43,838 nt of DNA, from the NCBI GenBank assembly GCA_947313855.1, contig CAMZNS010000022.1:1-43838 (forward strand). Direction: 5' to 3'. Of the stretch, positions 1 to 8,662 are shown in pieces. The notes below the pieces were generated by a model. It was not told where the DNA came from. It made no database searches and saw only the letters and a list, made by a program, of their open reading frames with translations. Source of the DNA: an uncultured Deferribacteraceae bacterium. Its GTDB lineage: Bacteria; Chrysiogenota; Deferribacteres; CAMZNJ01. Made by a program: the position numbers and the translations under genes. Every line of letters starts with the position of its first letter. The stretch's first letter is position 1.

Positions 1-58
1 CGTTGAATAACAGACTAGTAAGCCGAACCGCCTACCCCAGATACCCAACTAACACTAC

Positions 59-94
59 AACAAAAGGGGCTTTGTCGAGGGAGGCTCTTTTGTT
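59..94. terminator. Hairpin AACAAAAGgGg...gCtCTTTTGTT, possible 3' boundary or terminator of the leftward transcript
   Basis: 8-bp perfect arms AACAAAAG/CTTTTGTT extended by a wobble pair; the minus-strand copy ends in TTTTGTT. Confidence 0.3.
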
Positions 95-99
95 AAGTC

Positions 100-312
100 A
101 AGCAACGGTCTAACAGATAGTTGTTATGGCTAGAGAAACAACGTAACCCACTAAGGAAAGACCTTGCGAGCGACCACAGAACTTTTATGAGCTCCGAAAC
201 GCTCGTTTCTCTTGTCAGTTATTAAACGAGTGTCCCCTTCTGAAACTTATGACTAATAGTCGATAAGGCAACGCACTAGGGAACACTAAGACAACCGCAG
301 ATGTCTAGATAC
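100..312 (-). ncRNA. Candidate type V-B tracrRNA (3' end uncertain)
   Basis: Sits between cas2 and the expected array. Minus-strand fold: outer stem AGTGTTCCC (287-279) with GGGGACACT (237-229, one U-G pair), then GTGCG (276-272), then inner hairpin CTTATcGACT-att-AGTCATAAG (267-246). This matches the layout of known Cas12b tracrRNAs. A promoter lies just upstream. Confidence 0.55.
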
Positions 313-318
313 AAAACC

Positions 319-347
319 AATCTAACACCTAACAAATACTTTGTCAA
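319..347 (-). promoter_or_regulatory. Sigma70-like promoter for the candidate tracrRNA
   Basis: Minus strand TTGACA (347-342), 17-nt spacer, TAGATT (324-319). Confidence 0.5.
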
Positions 348-382
348 CACTTTATTTACAACTAAAATATATTTACGAAAAA

Positions 383-676
383 TCAGTATATCATATAGCG
401 ACTCTCCGACTCATAAACACGCCTGCCGTAAGTCTCCCAACGATCAACCTCGAGATATTTATCTGTGCGGTGGAGCGGAATAAATATTACCTGATCATGA
501 TGATAATGGATGGTACTGGATATTTTGTCCTGAAGAATGGAAAGGTGGCTAGGGCTCAGTTGGCACAAAAATACGGACTTCTGAATGCCGTCACCATAAT
601 CTTTGACGATGCGGTGAACCTGCTGAAGGCGTTTGCTGTCGGATATGTCGTAAACAACTAACCAAGTCTTTTGCAT
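383..676 (-). CDS. cas2: CRISPR-associated endoribonuclease Cas2
   Basis: 97 aa; starts MQKTWLVVYDISDSKRLQQVHRIVKDYGDGIQKSVFLC, a typical Cas2 N-terminal beta strand with YDISD; adjacent to cas1. Confidence 0.93.
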   Translation of the reverse strand: MQKTWLVVYDISDSKRLQQVHRIVKDYGDGIQKSVFLCQLSPSHLSILQDKISSTIHYHHDQVIFIPLHRTDKYLEVDRWETYGRRVYESESRYMIY

Positions 677-717
677 AATCTCTGCTCCCTACCCCCCCCA
701 CTCCATTAAAAGCTATG

Positions 718-2517
718 TTAACGCACGGTTAAAGGGGTATAATCCGAAATGTCGCCCTGAATGTAGCGCGCAAGGAGGCGTGACTCCAATACAAGAGTCC
801 GACGGTAGCTGAGGGAGTAGTCGAAGCTGGGGTGTGTAATCACCTCCCCCATGCGTTGCTCGTAAACATTGATGAAACGTCGCTTTGCCCTAGGACGAAT
901 ATAGCAACCACCCTTGTAAATACTGAAATCGGAAGACTTCACAATACCCTGATTAATACTGCGAAGAACGCTGGAATCAACAATGATAGGACGATAAGGC
1001 TCCATCATATCCAACGCAAGGGACGGACGCTTATACTCTGATGCATGATAAAAGCCGCGGTAAGGATCGAATCCGATGCTAGAAAGAGCGATGTAGACGT
1101 CGCGAAGAAGAAGTGTGTAGCCCAAAGACAGAAGGACGTTCACAGGATCGCGAGGTGGACGACGATTGCGACCCGTAAACGGAAAATCACCACCCTGAAA
1201 CTGATACGGAAACAAACTCCAATAAGCCTTCGCAGCATAACCCTCGATACCCAAAAGACTCTCCTGACTCTCACACTCCTGTGACTTCACATACATACGA
1301 CGAAGATCGTCCAAACAGTAAGGTGAACCGGAAATGTCAACCTTCAAATTACGACGTAGAAGTGTGCGCTGGTTGCGTATCTTAGACTCAACTATACGAC
1401 GAGAAAGATAAAGACGACGAGAGGAACTACCAAACTCATCGAACTGCTTAATGCGAAGCTTGATATTGGTCGACAAAGGGGAATGGCAGATAGACTCATA
1501 ACGACCATAGTAAGACAAATATTGGACGGCACAACCGCGTGCCCCCAACGAACGAATAAGCTGAGTCGATAACTGAACATTACCAAATACACACACACTC
1601 GAAATATTAATAAGGGGAATATTATCCGAACGACCATCAGGAGTCGTAAGAACAAGAATCTCACCCGACTTACGCAAATAACTACCCTGAGTCGTTACAT
1701 ACAAAATACCACCACTAACATGGGGAACCATTAACCGACGAGGCTTAGACTCCTGAACACTATTCAAATAGTTCAACTCGTTAGGAAGGCATATCTCATT
1801 CAACGAACAACCAGAACACTTGGGCGAATTAACCAACGGAGACGGACGACTAACGCTCGAAAGGGTCTGGGCATCACGTATCAACGCTCGTGCATAACCC
1901 AAAAGTGACTCAGTAAACTCAATGGAAACACGACGCTTGCTACCCAAATACGAAATATGGGCGGAACTGCAAACATAACCATTGGACGCAAGAAGAAGGT
2001 AGTAGCAGGCAACCTGAGCCTGATCGTTGTGGTAGGCATGGGGGGAAAGCTGGAACGTCTTACCGTTGGCACGAACGCTAATGCTGGCAGGAGGGGTAGC
2101 GTCAACGTCAGCGTCATCGTCAACAGCGTCAACAGCGTCAACGTCATCGTCAACAGCGTCAGCAGCGTCAACAGCGTCAGCAGCGTCAACGTCAGCAGAG
2201 AGGCTCGCCCTGGCAATCATACTGCGTGTGGGACCGCGACCAACCTTGTCCTCAATCAATGTAACACTACCATTCTCCGCAATAAAACCATCGAATACGC
2301 CCGTGAGACCAAGGGACGGACAACTTAGCTGAAACCCCTTCTGCTCCAAGGTGCCACCCTTCTGCGTGTCCCCCTTAAAGTTTGAGCGGCGACGTTTTTT
2401 GTGGCGAAGAGTGCCGTCGATAGTGTGAACATTGTGTTCAAACAGACCGTCCACGTACATTAAATAGGCGAGTCGGGGGCAGTAGGCGATTTCGTTTATC
2501 ATGCGAACTTCGATCAT
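718..2517 (-). CDS. cas4-cas1: Cas4-Cas1 fusion
   Basis: N-terminal Cas4: EIAYCPRLAYL, GVFDGFI, EDKVGRG, CSGCSLNEIC cysteine cluster. C-terminal Cas1: GIEGYAAKAYW, FYHASEYKRPSLALDMMEPYRP. The ORF extends to 2565; the start at 2517 (MIEVRMINEIAYC) follows a GGGGGT stretch. Confidence 0.92.
   Translation of the reverse strand: MIEVRMINEIAYCPRLAYLMYVDGLFEHNVHTIDGTLRHKKRRRSNFKGDTQKGGTLEQKGFQLSCPSLGLTGVFDGFIAENGSVTLIEDKVGRGPTRSMIARASLSADVDAADAVDAADAVDDDVDAVDAVDDDADVDATPPASISVRANGKTFQLSPHAYHNDQAQVACYYLLLASNGYVCSSAHISYLGSKRRVSIEFTESLLGYARALIRDAQTLSSVSRPSPLVNSPKCSGCSLNEICLPNELNYLNSVQESKPRRLMVPHVSGGILYVTTQGSYLRKSGEILVLTTPDGRSDNIPLINISSVCVFGNVQLSTQLIRSLGARGCAVQYLSYYGRYESICHSPLSTNIKLRIKQFDEFGSSSRRLYLSRRIVESKIRNQRTLLRRNLKVDISGSPYCLDDLRRMYVKSQECESQESLLGIEGYAAKAYWSLFPYQFQGGDFPFTGRNRRPPRDPVNVLLSLGYTLLLRDVYIALSSIGFDPYRGFYHASEYKRPSLALDMMEPYRPIIVDSSVLRSINQGIVKSSDFSIYKGGCYIRPRAKRRFINVYEQRMGEVITHPSFDYSLSYRRTLVLESRLLARYIQGDISDYTPLTVR
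2096..2203. repeat. In-frame tandem repeat (GTCAACAGC/GTCATC variants) inside the Cas4 domain
   Basis: Encodes DVDAADAVDAADAVDDDVDAVDAVDDDADVDA. Confidence 0.9.
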
Positions 2518-2603
2518 AGTACCCCCACAATAGCGGATTGACGCACAAGGCAAGCAGAGTAGCACAGCCGTAGCGTGCGTGCCGACCTTGACGTCATCGC
2601 CGT

Positions 2604-2655
2604 AGCCCCCTAGCCCACGAGCCCCCTAGCCCACGAGCCCACGAGCCCACGAGCC
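2604..2655. repeat. Short tandem repeat (TAGCCCACGAGCCCC / GCCCACGA) between cas12b and cas4-cas1
   Basis: Direct reading: ccccctagcccacgagccccctagcccacgagcccacgagcccacgagcc. Confidence 0.85.
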
Positions 2656-2656
2656 A

Positions 2657-5600
2657 CTACTTCTGTAACTTTTTAGTTTCACGTTCCATAGCTTTGTAGT
2701 CGTAAAGTGTAATCCCATTGCCATTACGTCCATTCTGTGTAAATGGTGTGGCTAGTTTGTTGAGTCTATTCCTCACCATCGTCCAGAAGATCCCTTTTTG
2801 TGCGGTGTAGTAGTAGTCTTTGTTGAAAAGGATACCGCTGGGGTCACGGAACAGGTTAAATGTACCTTTGGCAACAACGCTACTATTTTTCTTTGTGCTT
2901 AGCTCCATGAGTTCGTCTACAACGGCTTGGTCTTCCCTTACCTCTTCGGTGTTGAGCAGGTTTGCCTCCCCCTGTGCACTGACTACTTGGAATGTAATGT
3001 CACTATTGCCAAGTCGTTTGAATTGGTAGTTTTTGCCAAATTCATGTTCGAGGTTTTTGTGGAACGATATCATAAACATGTTGGAGTTCTTTTTCACCGC
3101 ATTCTCGCAGTATTTGGAGTCGGGGGAGCTTTTGACAAGCATTTTGTTCCAGGATTTGTCCCATTTGAGGTATCGTGTTTGCAGGTTGGTGGCAGCGTTT
3201 TCGTCGGCGTTAACAACTTGCAACACCTTGTTGCCATTTTCATCGTAGGCAACACTCAAAAAGTCTGGGCCACCAGCTTTGATGACAAACCCTGTAATGC
3301 GGTCTTCGTGCGTTCCCATTCTAAAGAGTTCCTGCATCTCTGCCGATTTGCTTTCGCTGATATTTTTCAGCAAGTGATTCTGTAGCATTGTTGGTGCATA
3401 TTTCTGATCATTTTTGTTGCGACCGCTATGACGACCGATGGCAAATCCACGCACACCTGGGGCACCATTCTCGGAGTAGAATTGGCTGGTGTAATCGGCA
3501 TTGACGCTGATGACACGCATTTTGTAGGCATCGGCGGCTTTCTCCACTGTTTCCACAATGGCACGATGGGACCATGTCATTAGTGTACGGTTTCCCTGTC
3601 TGTCGCTTGAAAAGGAGGTTCTGTAGCTGGCGAGGTCTTCGAACAGGATAAGTTTGCATGTTTTGGCACCGTCAACAAGTTCCCAGCCGATTTTTTGTCC
3701 TGTTTGGAGGTCTTTTTCGACACTATTGCCGGCACTTTTTACAGGTCGATACCCTAAAGCAGCACGGATAATTAGGTCGGAGCCAACCTTCACCCTGTCG
3801 TCGCGGAGGCTTAGGATGTGGTCTTTGAATGTACGAAGGAACCTGCCGGTACGTTCTGCAGTTTCCATGCCCCTGTTCATATCGACTTTGCCGAGGTTTT
3901 GCCAGCTTTTCAGTAGCTGAAAAACGCGGTCGTAGTAGTCGATGGCACTGGCTGTTTTGCCCCATACAACCTTACGACTCCCATATTTGGTCGCCTTGCT
4001 GGTTCGTTGTATCTTGTACCAAGCGTAGATTAGGGTGCTGAAGCTCTTGCGTAGTTCGACCATCCCCTTGCGACGAATACTGTCCGCTTCGCTTTCGGGT
4101 AGGAACCTCATGTCGTGCAGGTCTAGCTGTTTCCCCTCTTTGACATCGCTCAGCCCGACCATAGTTGGGTTATTGGCGATGTTTGTTTTGATGCTGTGGA
4201 GGATATTGCTGTACACTCGGTGGCACACATCCATGTAGTTGGCGGTTTCTTGTGGCAGGATGCTTGCGAGGGATTCGGGCACACTGGGGTAGTGTTTTTT
4301 CAGTAGTGCGACTTGGTCAGCCACACTCCCTATATTTTGCATCTCTTCGGACACATTAGTGTTGGCATCGAGGTTCGCCGAAAAGTGCCTCGACATGTCT
4401 GAGATAGTGTCGGGAGCATCCTCTTTCCGACTAGTGTGCGGGTTTACGGATTTGATAAATCCGATATGCCCTTTGAAGAAGCCGATAATGTTGTACTGAT
4501 TGTTGCGTATGTTTTCGGCTCTTTTTGCGTCTGAGTGGGTTGCCCCTGCAACGATGGAGCCCTCGCCAGGCATATTGAGTGGGAAGGAGCGTACCTTTAC
4601 CGCATAAAGGTTGTCTTTTTTGCGATCGGGAATGGGGAACCACAGCGTACTGTTGCCTGCCCTTTCGTGTGTTGGTTCTTTGTCTGTAATCTCGAATACG
4701 GAGCAGGAAGCGAATGTGCGAACGCCCAGATCGATACTTAGTATGTTGTCGCCAACAGATAGGGCTTTGGTGATATTTTCGTTACCTGTACCATGGTTGC
4801 GGACAATCTCTTTTTGAATACCATTGGCAATTATTGGTGTAACATCAACGGTCATGCTGATAAAAGCAGGTCCGCCCATTGCTTTGTCGGGTGATGGTAT
4901 TTTTTCGTTGTTGAGGGTGTCGTTATCGTTATCGTTGGCGTTGGCGTTGGCAGTGTTGCGATTGTTGGCACGGTTGTTAGCACGAATACGTTCCATCTCC
5001 ATGCGTTCGAGCAGGTGTCGATCGTACACTATTTTACCGCCACCGAGTTCGCCACTGAACTGCTTGTAGTTCGAGTTAAATTCGACTTTAACTTTCTTGC
5101 CTGCAGTAGTGATATCGAAGCCGTCGAAGTGTGTTGTTCGTATGGCATGAATTTTGGGGTAAGTGTCGCCAACGGTGGGGATATCGTCTTTTTTGGATTT
5201 TTTCTGTTTGGGAGGTTTGCCCATGTTACCGAGGGATATTTCGTACATCCGTCGACCCTTGAGGTTGCCGTGGAATTCGTATGTGTCGTAGTTGCTTCCA
5301 CTGCTTTCGTATCGCGACCACTGTGGGTTGAAGATATGGTTCGGTGGCGTGTAGAGTGCGAAGTCACGGGTACGACGTTTTTCGAGTTTCCACATCCCTG
5401 TGGTTGCGACTAGCACGAATAATGGTACTTGGTTCTGATCGTCAGGACATGCCAAGGAGGTGGTATCTTTGTTGATACTTCTCCAGAGGAATGTTTTCGG
5501 TTTTTCGGCGTCTTTGACATCGTCCATGAAAATATCTTGTTGCCAGAGGTATTCGTTCCCTACTCGAGCGATAAACTGAAAGAAAGGGAAGTCGCCGAAG

Positions 5601-7174
5601 TTTTTGTTTTTTTGTTGCACAAGTTTGATAGCGGACTCTCTTCTGCTTTCGAGAACATCATCGCTCCACGGTTGATTGTCGTTTCTGGCTTTGACCCTGC
5701 CGATTTCGATACCGTACAACCCTTCGACCACAAGTTGCCACTGTTTGATTGTGCCTGTGTTCATGATGAAGTTTTCTTTTGCTTGATTGCCACTTGCCTT
5801 GCTTTGCGTTTGTGTGTATTCCTCTTCATAGTTGCCGATATCGTCAAGTGCTTTTTGGCCATGGTTCTGTTTTTTTATAAAATCGACACCCTTTTCGATG
5901 AGGTCGCTTGCACCTTTGAGTGATTTTTCGGCTTTGTCCACCCATGTTGTCCACGCTTTCATGTGTTCGATGGCAACAATGAGGGACATTTTCATTGGTA
6001 CAGATCCGGCGGTATTGTTGAGGCATGGCACGATGCATAATTCTTGCAATCGCCCCCTATCTAGTTCAACTTTAAGTTTGTGTTGCTCTTTTTGCTTGCT
6101 GTAGAATGTGTAGATCCATTCAACTTGAGCCATATTTTGGGGCATTAGTCGCCCTTGGTTGTAGCCTTCGTACCATTGAGTGAAGTACGGATCTTTGAGC
6201 CAACCGGGGGTGTTCCCTGTTCTGTTGTTGATTAGGGTATCGACTCCCATGTGGAAGTCGCCTTTGTTCATTATGCTCCCTGCTTTTTCCAGTGCCTCTG
6301 CTGAAATGGTGAACTGTTTCGGTTTGAGGCTTTTGCCTTCGTCGTCAAGTTTTTCGGTTTTGCCAGCGTCAAGAGTTGCGATGATTTTCTCTAGTGTAGC
6401 GTAGGTTTCGTCGCCGATATAAGCCTTTGTGCCTGCTTCAGAGGAGAAGTTGTATAAAAACGATGGTTCGCCACCAAAGGAGTTGGCAGGTTTCCCTTTA
6501 GCGTTAGGGTCAAGGTTGCCGTCGTCGCCTAGTACCGCTTCGGGGAGTATGAAGTCGTGGTATGCTTTGAGTAGTTTGAGGATGTCTTCGTCAGTTCCGC
6601 GTGCTGTTTCGTTATCGATCTCCATGCGGTTTTGTGCTTCGCGAGCCGTATCGATCTCTTTTGCGTTTGCTTTGGCAGTTTTTTGGTACTCCTCTAGGTT
6701 TAGCTCGGCGATACGTTTTTGGTTTAGTCGTACGAACTTGAGTCCAGCATCTTTGATCTCATCAGCACCGTAGAAGTAGAGCACTTTGGTGCTATCGGTA
6801 ACAATGGTGTTGTTATCCAATGTTTTGCCCATTTCGTTCTGTACTTGAGGTTTGATGTCTGTGAGGCATCTGAGTAGGTCGTAGTTGATTGAGTTTTGCA
6901 CTCCAATACCGCTATGTATGCCGTATGCGAGTGGGCTGTGGCTACGTACGATTGCATTTTTGTCAGCATCTGACTTGGCAGTGTCGTCGCCGAGGTGAAC
7001 TCGGAATTCTGGGTGAGCTCTCATTCGTAGTGATTCGCCGCGAAAGATCAGTAAAAGGAGTTCGTATTCTCGTGCGAGTTGGTTGACTTCTTTGTGTTTG
7101 TGCCATAGTTCTTTTCGTAGTTTGTTGGATCCTTTTGGGAAAAACAGCTTTAGTTTGTAGGCTTTGCTTGCCAT
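2657..7174 (-). CDS. cas12b: Type V-B CRISPR effector Cas12b (C2c1), unusually long
   Basis: 1505 aa. RuvC-I NILSIDLGVRTFASCSVF (D815), RuvC-II LILFEDLASY (E1179), RuvC-III VNADENAATNLQ (D1324). Further Cas12b-like blocks: FSGELGGGKIVYDRHLLERM, LLKSWQNLGKVD, FRDPSGILFNKDYYYTAQKGIFWTMVRNRL. Next to a Cas4-Cas1 fusion and cas2. Confidence 0.92.
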   Translation of the reverse strand: MASKAYKLKLFFPKGSNKLRKELWHKHKEVNQLAREYELLLLIFRGESLRMRAHPEFRVHLGDDTAKSDADKNAIVRSHSPLAYGIHSGIGVQNSINYDLLRCLTDIKPQVQNEMGKTLDNNTIVTDSTKVLYFYGADEIKDAGLKFVRLNQKRIAELNLEEYQKTAKANAKEIDTAREAQNRMEIDNETARGTDEDILKLLKAYHDFILPEAVLGDDGNLDPNAKGKPANSFGGEPSFLYNFSSEAGTKAYIGDETYATLEKIIATLDAGKTEKLDDEGKSLKPKQFTISAEALEKAGSIMNKGDFHMGVDTLINNRTGNTPGWLKDPYFTQWYEGYNQGRLMPQNMAQVEWIYTFYSKQKEQHKLKVELDRGRLQELCIVPCLNNTAGSVPMKMSLIVAIEHMKAWTTWVDKAEKSLKGASDLIEKGVDFIKKQNHGQKALDDIGNYEEEYTQTQSKASGNQAKENFIMNTGTIKQWQLVVEGLYGIEIGRVKARNDNQPWSDDVLESRRESAIKLVQQKNKNFGDFPFFQFIARVGNEYLWQQDIFMDDVKDAEKPKTFLWRSINKDTTSLACPDDQNQVPLFVLVATTGMWKLEKRRTRDFALYTPPNHIFNPQWSRYESSGSNYDTYEFHGNLKGRRMYEISLGNMGKPPKQKKSKKDDIPTVGDTYPKIHAIRTTHFDGFDITTAGKKVKVEFNSNYKQFSGELGGGKIVYDRHLLERMEMERIRANNRANNRNTANANANDNDNDTLNNEKIPSPDKAMGGPAFISMTVDVTPIIANGIQKEIVRNHGTGNENITKALSVGDNILSIDLGVRTFASCSVFEITDKEPTHERAGNSTLWFPIPDRKKDNLYAVKVRSFPLNMPGEGSIVAGATHSDAKRAENIRNNQYNIIGFFKGHIGFIKSVNPHTSRKEDAPDTISDMSRHFSANLDANTNVSEEMQNIGSVADQVALLKKHYPSVPESLASILPQETANYMDVCHRVYSNILHSIKTNIANNPTMVGLSDVKEGKQLDLHDMRFLPESEADSIRRKGMVELRKSFSTLIYAWYKIQRTSKATKYGSRKVVWGKTASAIDYYDRVFQLLKSWQNLGKVDMNRGMETAERTGRFLRTFKDHILSLRDDRVKVGSDLIIRAALGYRPVKSAGNSVEKDLQTGQKIGWELVDGAKTCKLILFEDLASYRTSFSSDRQGNRTLMTWSHRAIVETVEKAADAYKMRVISVNADYTSQFYSENGAPGVRGFAIGRHSGRNKNDQKYAPTMLQNHLLKNISESKSAEMQELFRMGTHEDRITGFVIKAGGPDFLSVAYDENGNKVLQVVNADENAATNLQTRYLKWDKSWNKMLVKSSPDSKYCENAVKKNSNMFMISFHKNLEHEFGKNYQFKRLGNSDITFQVVSAQGEANLLNTEEVREDQAVVDELMELSTKKNSSVVAKGTFNLFRDPSGILFNKDYYYTAQKGIFWTMVRNRLNKLATPFTQNGRNGNGITLYDYKAMERETKKLQK

Positions 7175-7333
7175 ATTCGTTCTCCTGTTGACACTTTAGT
7201 CCAGTTTTTTCCCGAGTGTGTTTAGTCTAAGTTTGTCGGGCAAGGAGTAAGGAAGCCTTTCCTGCTTGTACTTTCGGTTATGTTGAAGTTAAGTTCTCGA
7301 CTAAAGGTTAAAAAATATTAATAAATTAGATAT

Positions 7334-7362
7334 ACTTTACAGTTAATAAGTTAGTTTGTCAA
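7334..7362 (-). promoter_or_regulatory. Candidate promoter for cas12b
   Basis: Minus strand TTGACA (7362-7357), 17-nt spacer, TAAAGT (7339-7334), about 160 bp upstream of the start codon. Confidence 0.45.
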
Positions 7363-7502
7363 CAGTATGTATGTTTCATTCGGGTATCGTCCTGCTATTC
7401 GGTGATTTTTGTAACGGTTTTGCGTGTGTGGTTCTGCGGTTCTGTGCGAGGTTCTATGATAAATTATTCCATAAATACACGACAGCGACGCCCTTTTCGG
7501 GG

Positions 7503-7592
7503 TTGGAATAGATTATTCCATTTGGAATAGATTATTCCATTTGGAATAAATTAGCACATTTGGAATAATTTAGTATGGAATAATTTAGTACG
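7503..7592. repeat. Cluster of palindromic GGAATAgATTATTCC-type units
   Basis: Two near-identical tggaatagattattccattt units followed by three decayed tggaataa/ttag units. Confidence 0.75.
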
Positions 7593-7640
7593 GACAGGCG
7601 TGTTTATTGGTAGTTGCCTCTGTGTTGCTCTGTGTTGCCC

Positions 7641-7989
7641 AGCGTCGCCCTACCTTGCTCCACCTTATTGCCCCGTTGTTGTTGTGTTTCGTGGCGTGGC
7701 GTAACTTGAAGTTGAAGTATTATTATCGTTGCCCAGCACTGTCCAGCCCAGCACTGTCCAGCATCGCACTGTCCAGCGTTGCACCGTCCAGTGTTGCACC
7801 GTCCAGCGTCGCCCTACCTTGCTCCACCTTATTGCCCCGTTGTTGCTGTGTTTCGTGGCGTGGCGTAACTTGAAGTTGAAGTATTATTATCGTTGCCCAG
7901 CACTGTCCAGCATCGCACTGTCCAGCGTTGCCCTACCTTGCTCCACCTTATTGCCCCCCGTTGTTGTTGTGTTTCGTGGCGTGGCGTAA
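7641..7989. repeat. Tandem repeat of ~107-bp units (2.5 copies) with an internal 15-bp CCAGC-type minisatellite
   Basis: gccctaccttgctccaccttattgcccc(cc)gttgttg(t/c)tgtgtttcgtggcgtggcgtaa occurs three times (about 7648, 7811, 7930). ccagcatcgcactgt / ccagcgttgcaccgt / ccagtgttgcaccgt lie in between. Confidence 0.9.
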
Positions 7990-8597
7990 GCGTACAGCAA
8001 CTCTGTGGCAGTATCTTTGGCAACATCGATGTAGCTAGTATCCTTGTGGATGGTGCTAGCAACGATACCCCCTTCGTACAGCAGGTATATTGCTGTGGCA
8101 ATGGTTTGTCTGCTAGTTTTGTGCCCCCGTCCAGCTGTTCCGCTATGGGCGAAGTGCGACTCTAGGGCATCGGAGATGCATCCCTGCAGGGCAGTTTTGT
8201 AGTTAGCAACAATACTGCTCATTTCGTCACTTAAAGTGGTGTTACTTGTGCCTATGTAGGTGCTGATGAAGGGGCATCCGAGGCTTATGTCGTCGTTGAA
8301 GAGGGTTTTGGCGTAATTAAACACCACTGTAGCCTTGGAAATGCTGTCGGTTTTGCGTTCCATGAGTGTTTTGATGACTTCCAGGGAGGATTTTTGTCTT
8401 CGCGTTAGGTATTCGACCCCGAGTTCCTCTTTTGAGGCGAAGTTGAGGTAGAATGATGATTTGGAGACTCCAGCCTCTTTCAGGATTTCGTTTAGCGATG
8501 TTGCTTCGTACCCTTTTTGGCGAAAAAGTACGGAGGCTTTGCCGATTATGTTTTGTTGAGTGTTGTGTCGTTTTTGTCTAGCGTTGAGGCTGTCCAT
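7887..8597 (-). CDS. TetR/AcrR family transcriptional regulator
   Basis: N-terminal HTH: IIGKASVLFRQKGYEATSLNEILKEAGVSKSSFYLNFASKEELG. The C-terminal ~35 aa are encoded by the repeat region. Confidence 0.88.
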   Translation of the reverse strand: MDSLNARQKRHNTQQNIIGKASVLFRQKGYEATSLNEILKEAGVSKSSFYLNFASKEELGVEYLTRRQKSSLEVIKTLMERKTDSISKATVVFNYAKTLFNDDISLGCPFISTYIGTSNTTLSDEMSSIVANYKTALQGCISDALESHFAHSGTAGRGHKTSRQTIATAIYLLYEGGIVASTIHKDTSYIDVAKDTATELLYAYATPRNTTTTGGNKVEQGRATLDSAMLDSAGQR

Positions 8598-8646
8598 GTT
8601 TGTGTGTCCTCCGTTGGCAAGGCTTTCTGATGTATTTTAGCAATTA

Positions 8647-8662
8647 TGGACTAGTCAGTCCA
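8647..8662. promoter_or_regulatory. Palindromic operator TGGACT-agtc-AGTCCA upstream of tetR
   Basis: Perfect 6-bp arms, 50 bp upstream of the tetR start; form typical of TetR-family operators. Confidence 0.6.

Noticed and set aside
1-300. CRISPR array within the left edge
   Set aside because: No 30-40 bp sequence recurs at regular spacing in this region; only short partial similarity (CACTARGGAA twice). The array is inferred to lie outside the window.
301-661. Plus-strand ORFs of 60 and 106 aa opposite cas2
   Set aside because: Antisense to cas2 and its downstream region; better explained by the minus-strand promoter and tracrRNA candidate.
692-699. C8 tract between cas2 and cas4-cas1 as a phase-variable switch
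   Set aside because: It lies in the intergenic gap downstream of cas4-cas1, not in a coding frame or between promoter elements, so a switching role is unsupported.
1881-2332. Repeat-encoded ORFs of 88-123 aa overlapping cas4-cas1 on both strands
   Set aside because: Products of the tandem repeat in alternate frames; no independent support.
7607-8165. Overlapping plus-strand ORFs (88, 86, 90 aa) in the repeat region
   Set aside because: They translate the tandem repeat itself and the antisense of tetR; no domain, no ribosome-binding site seen.
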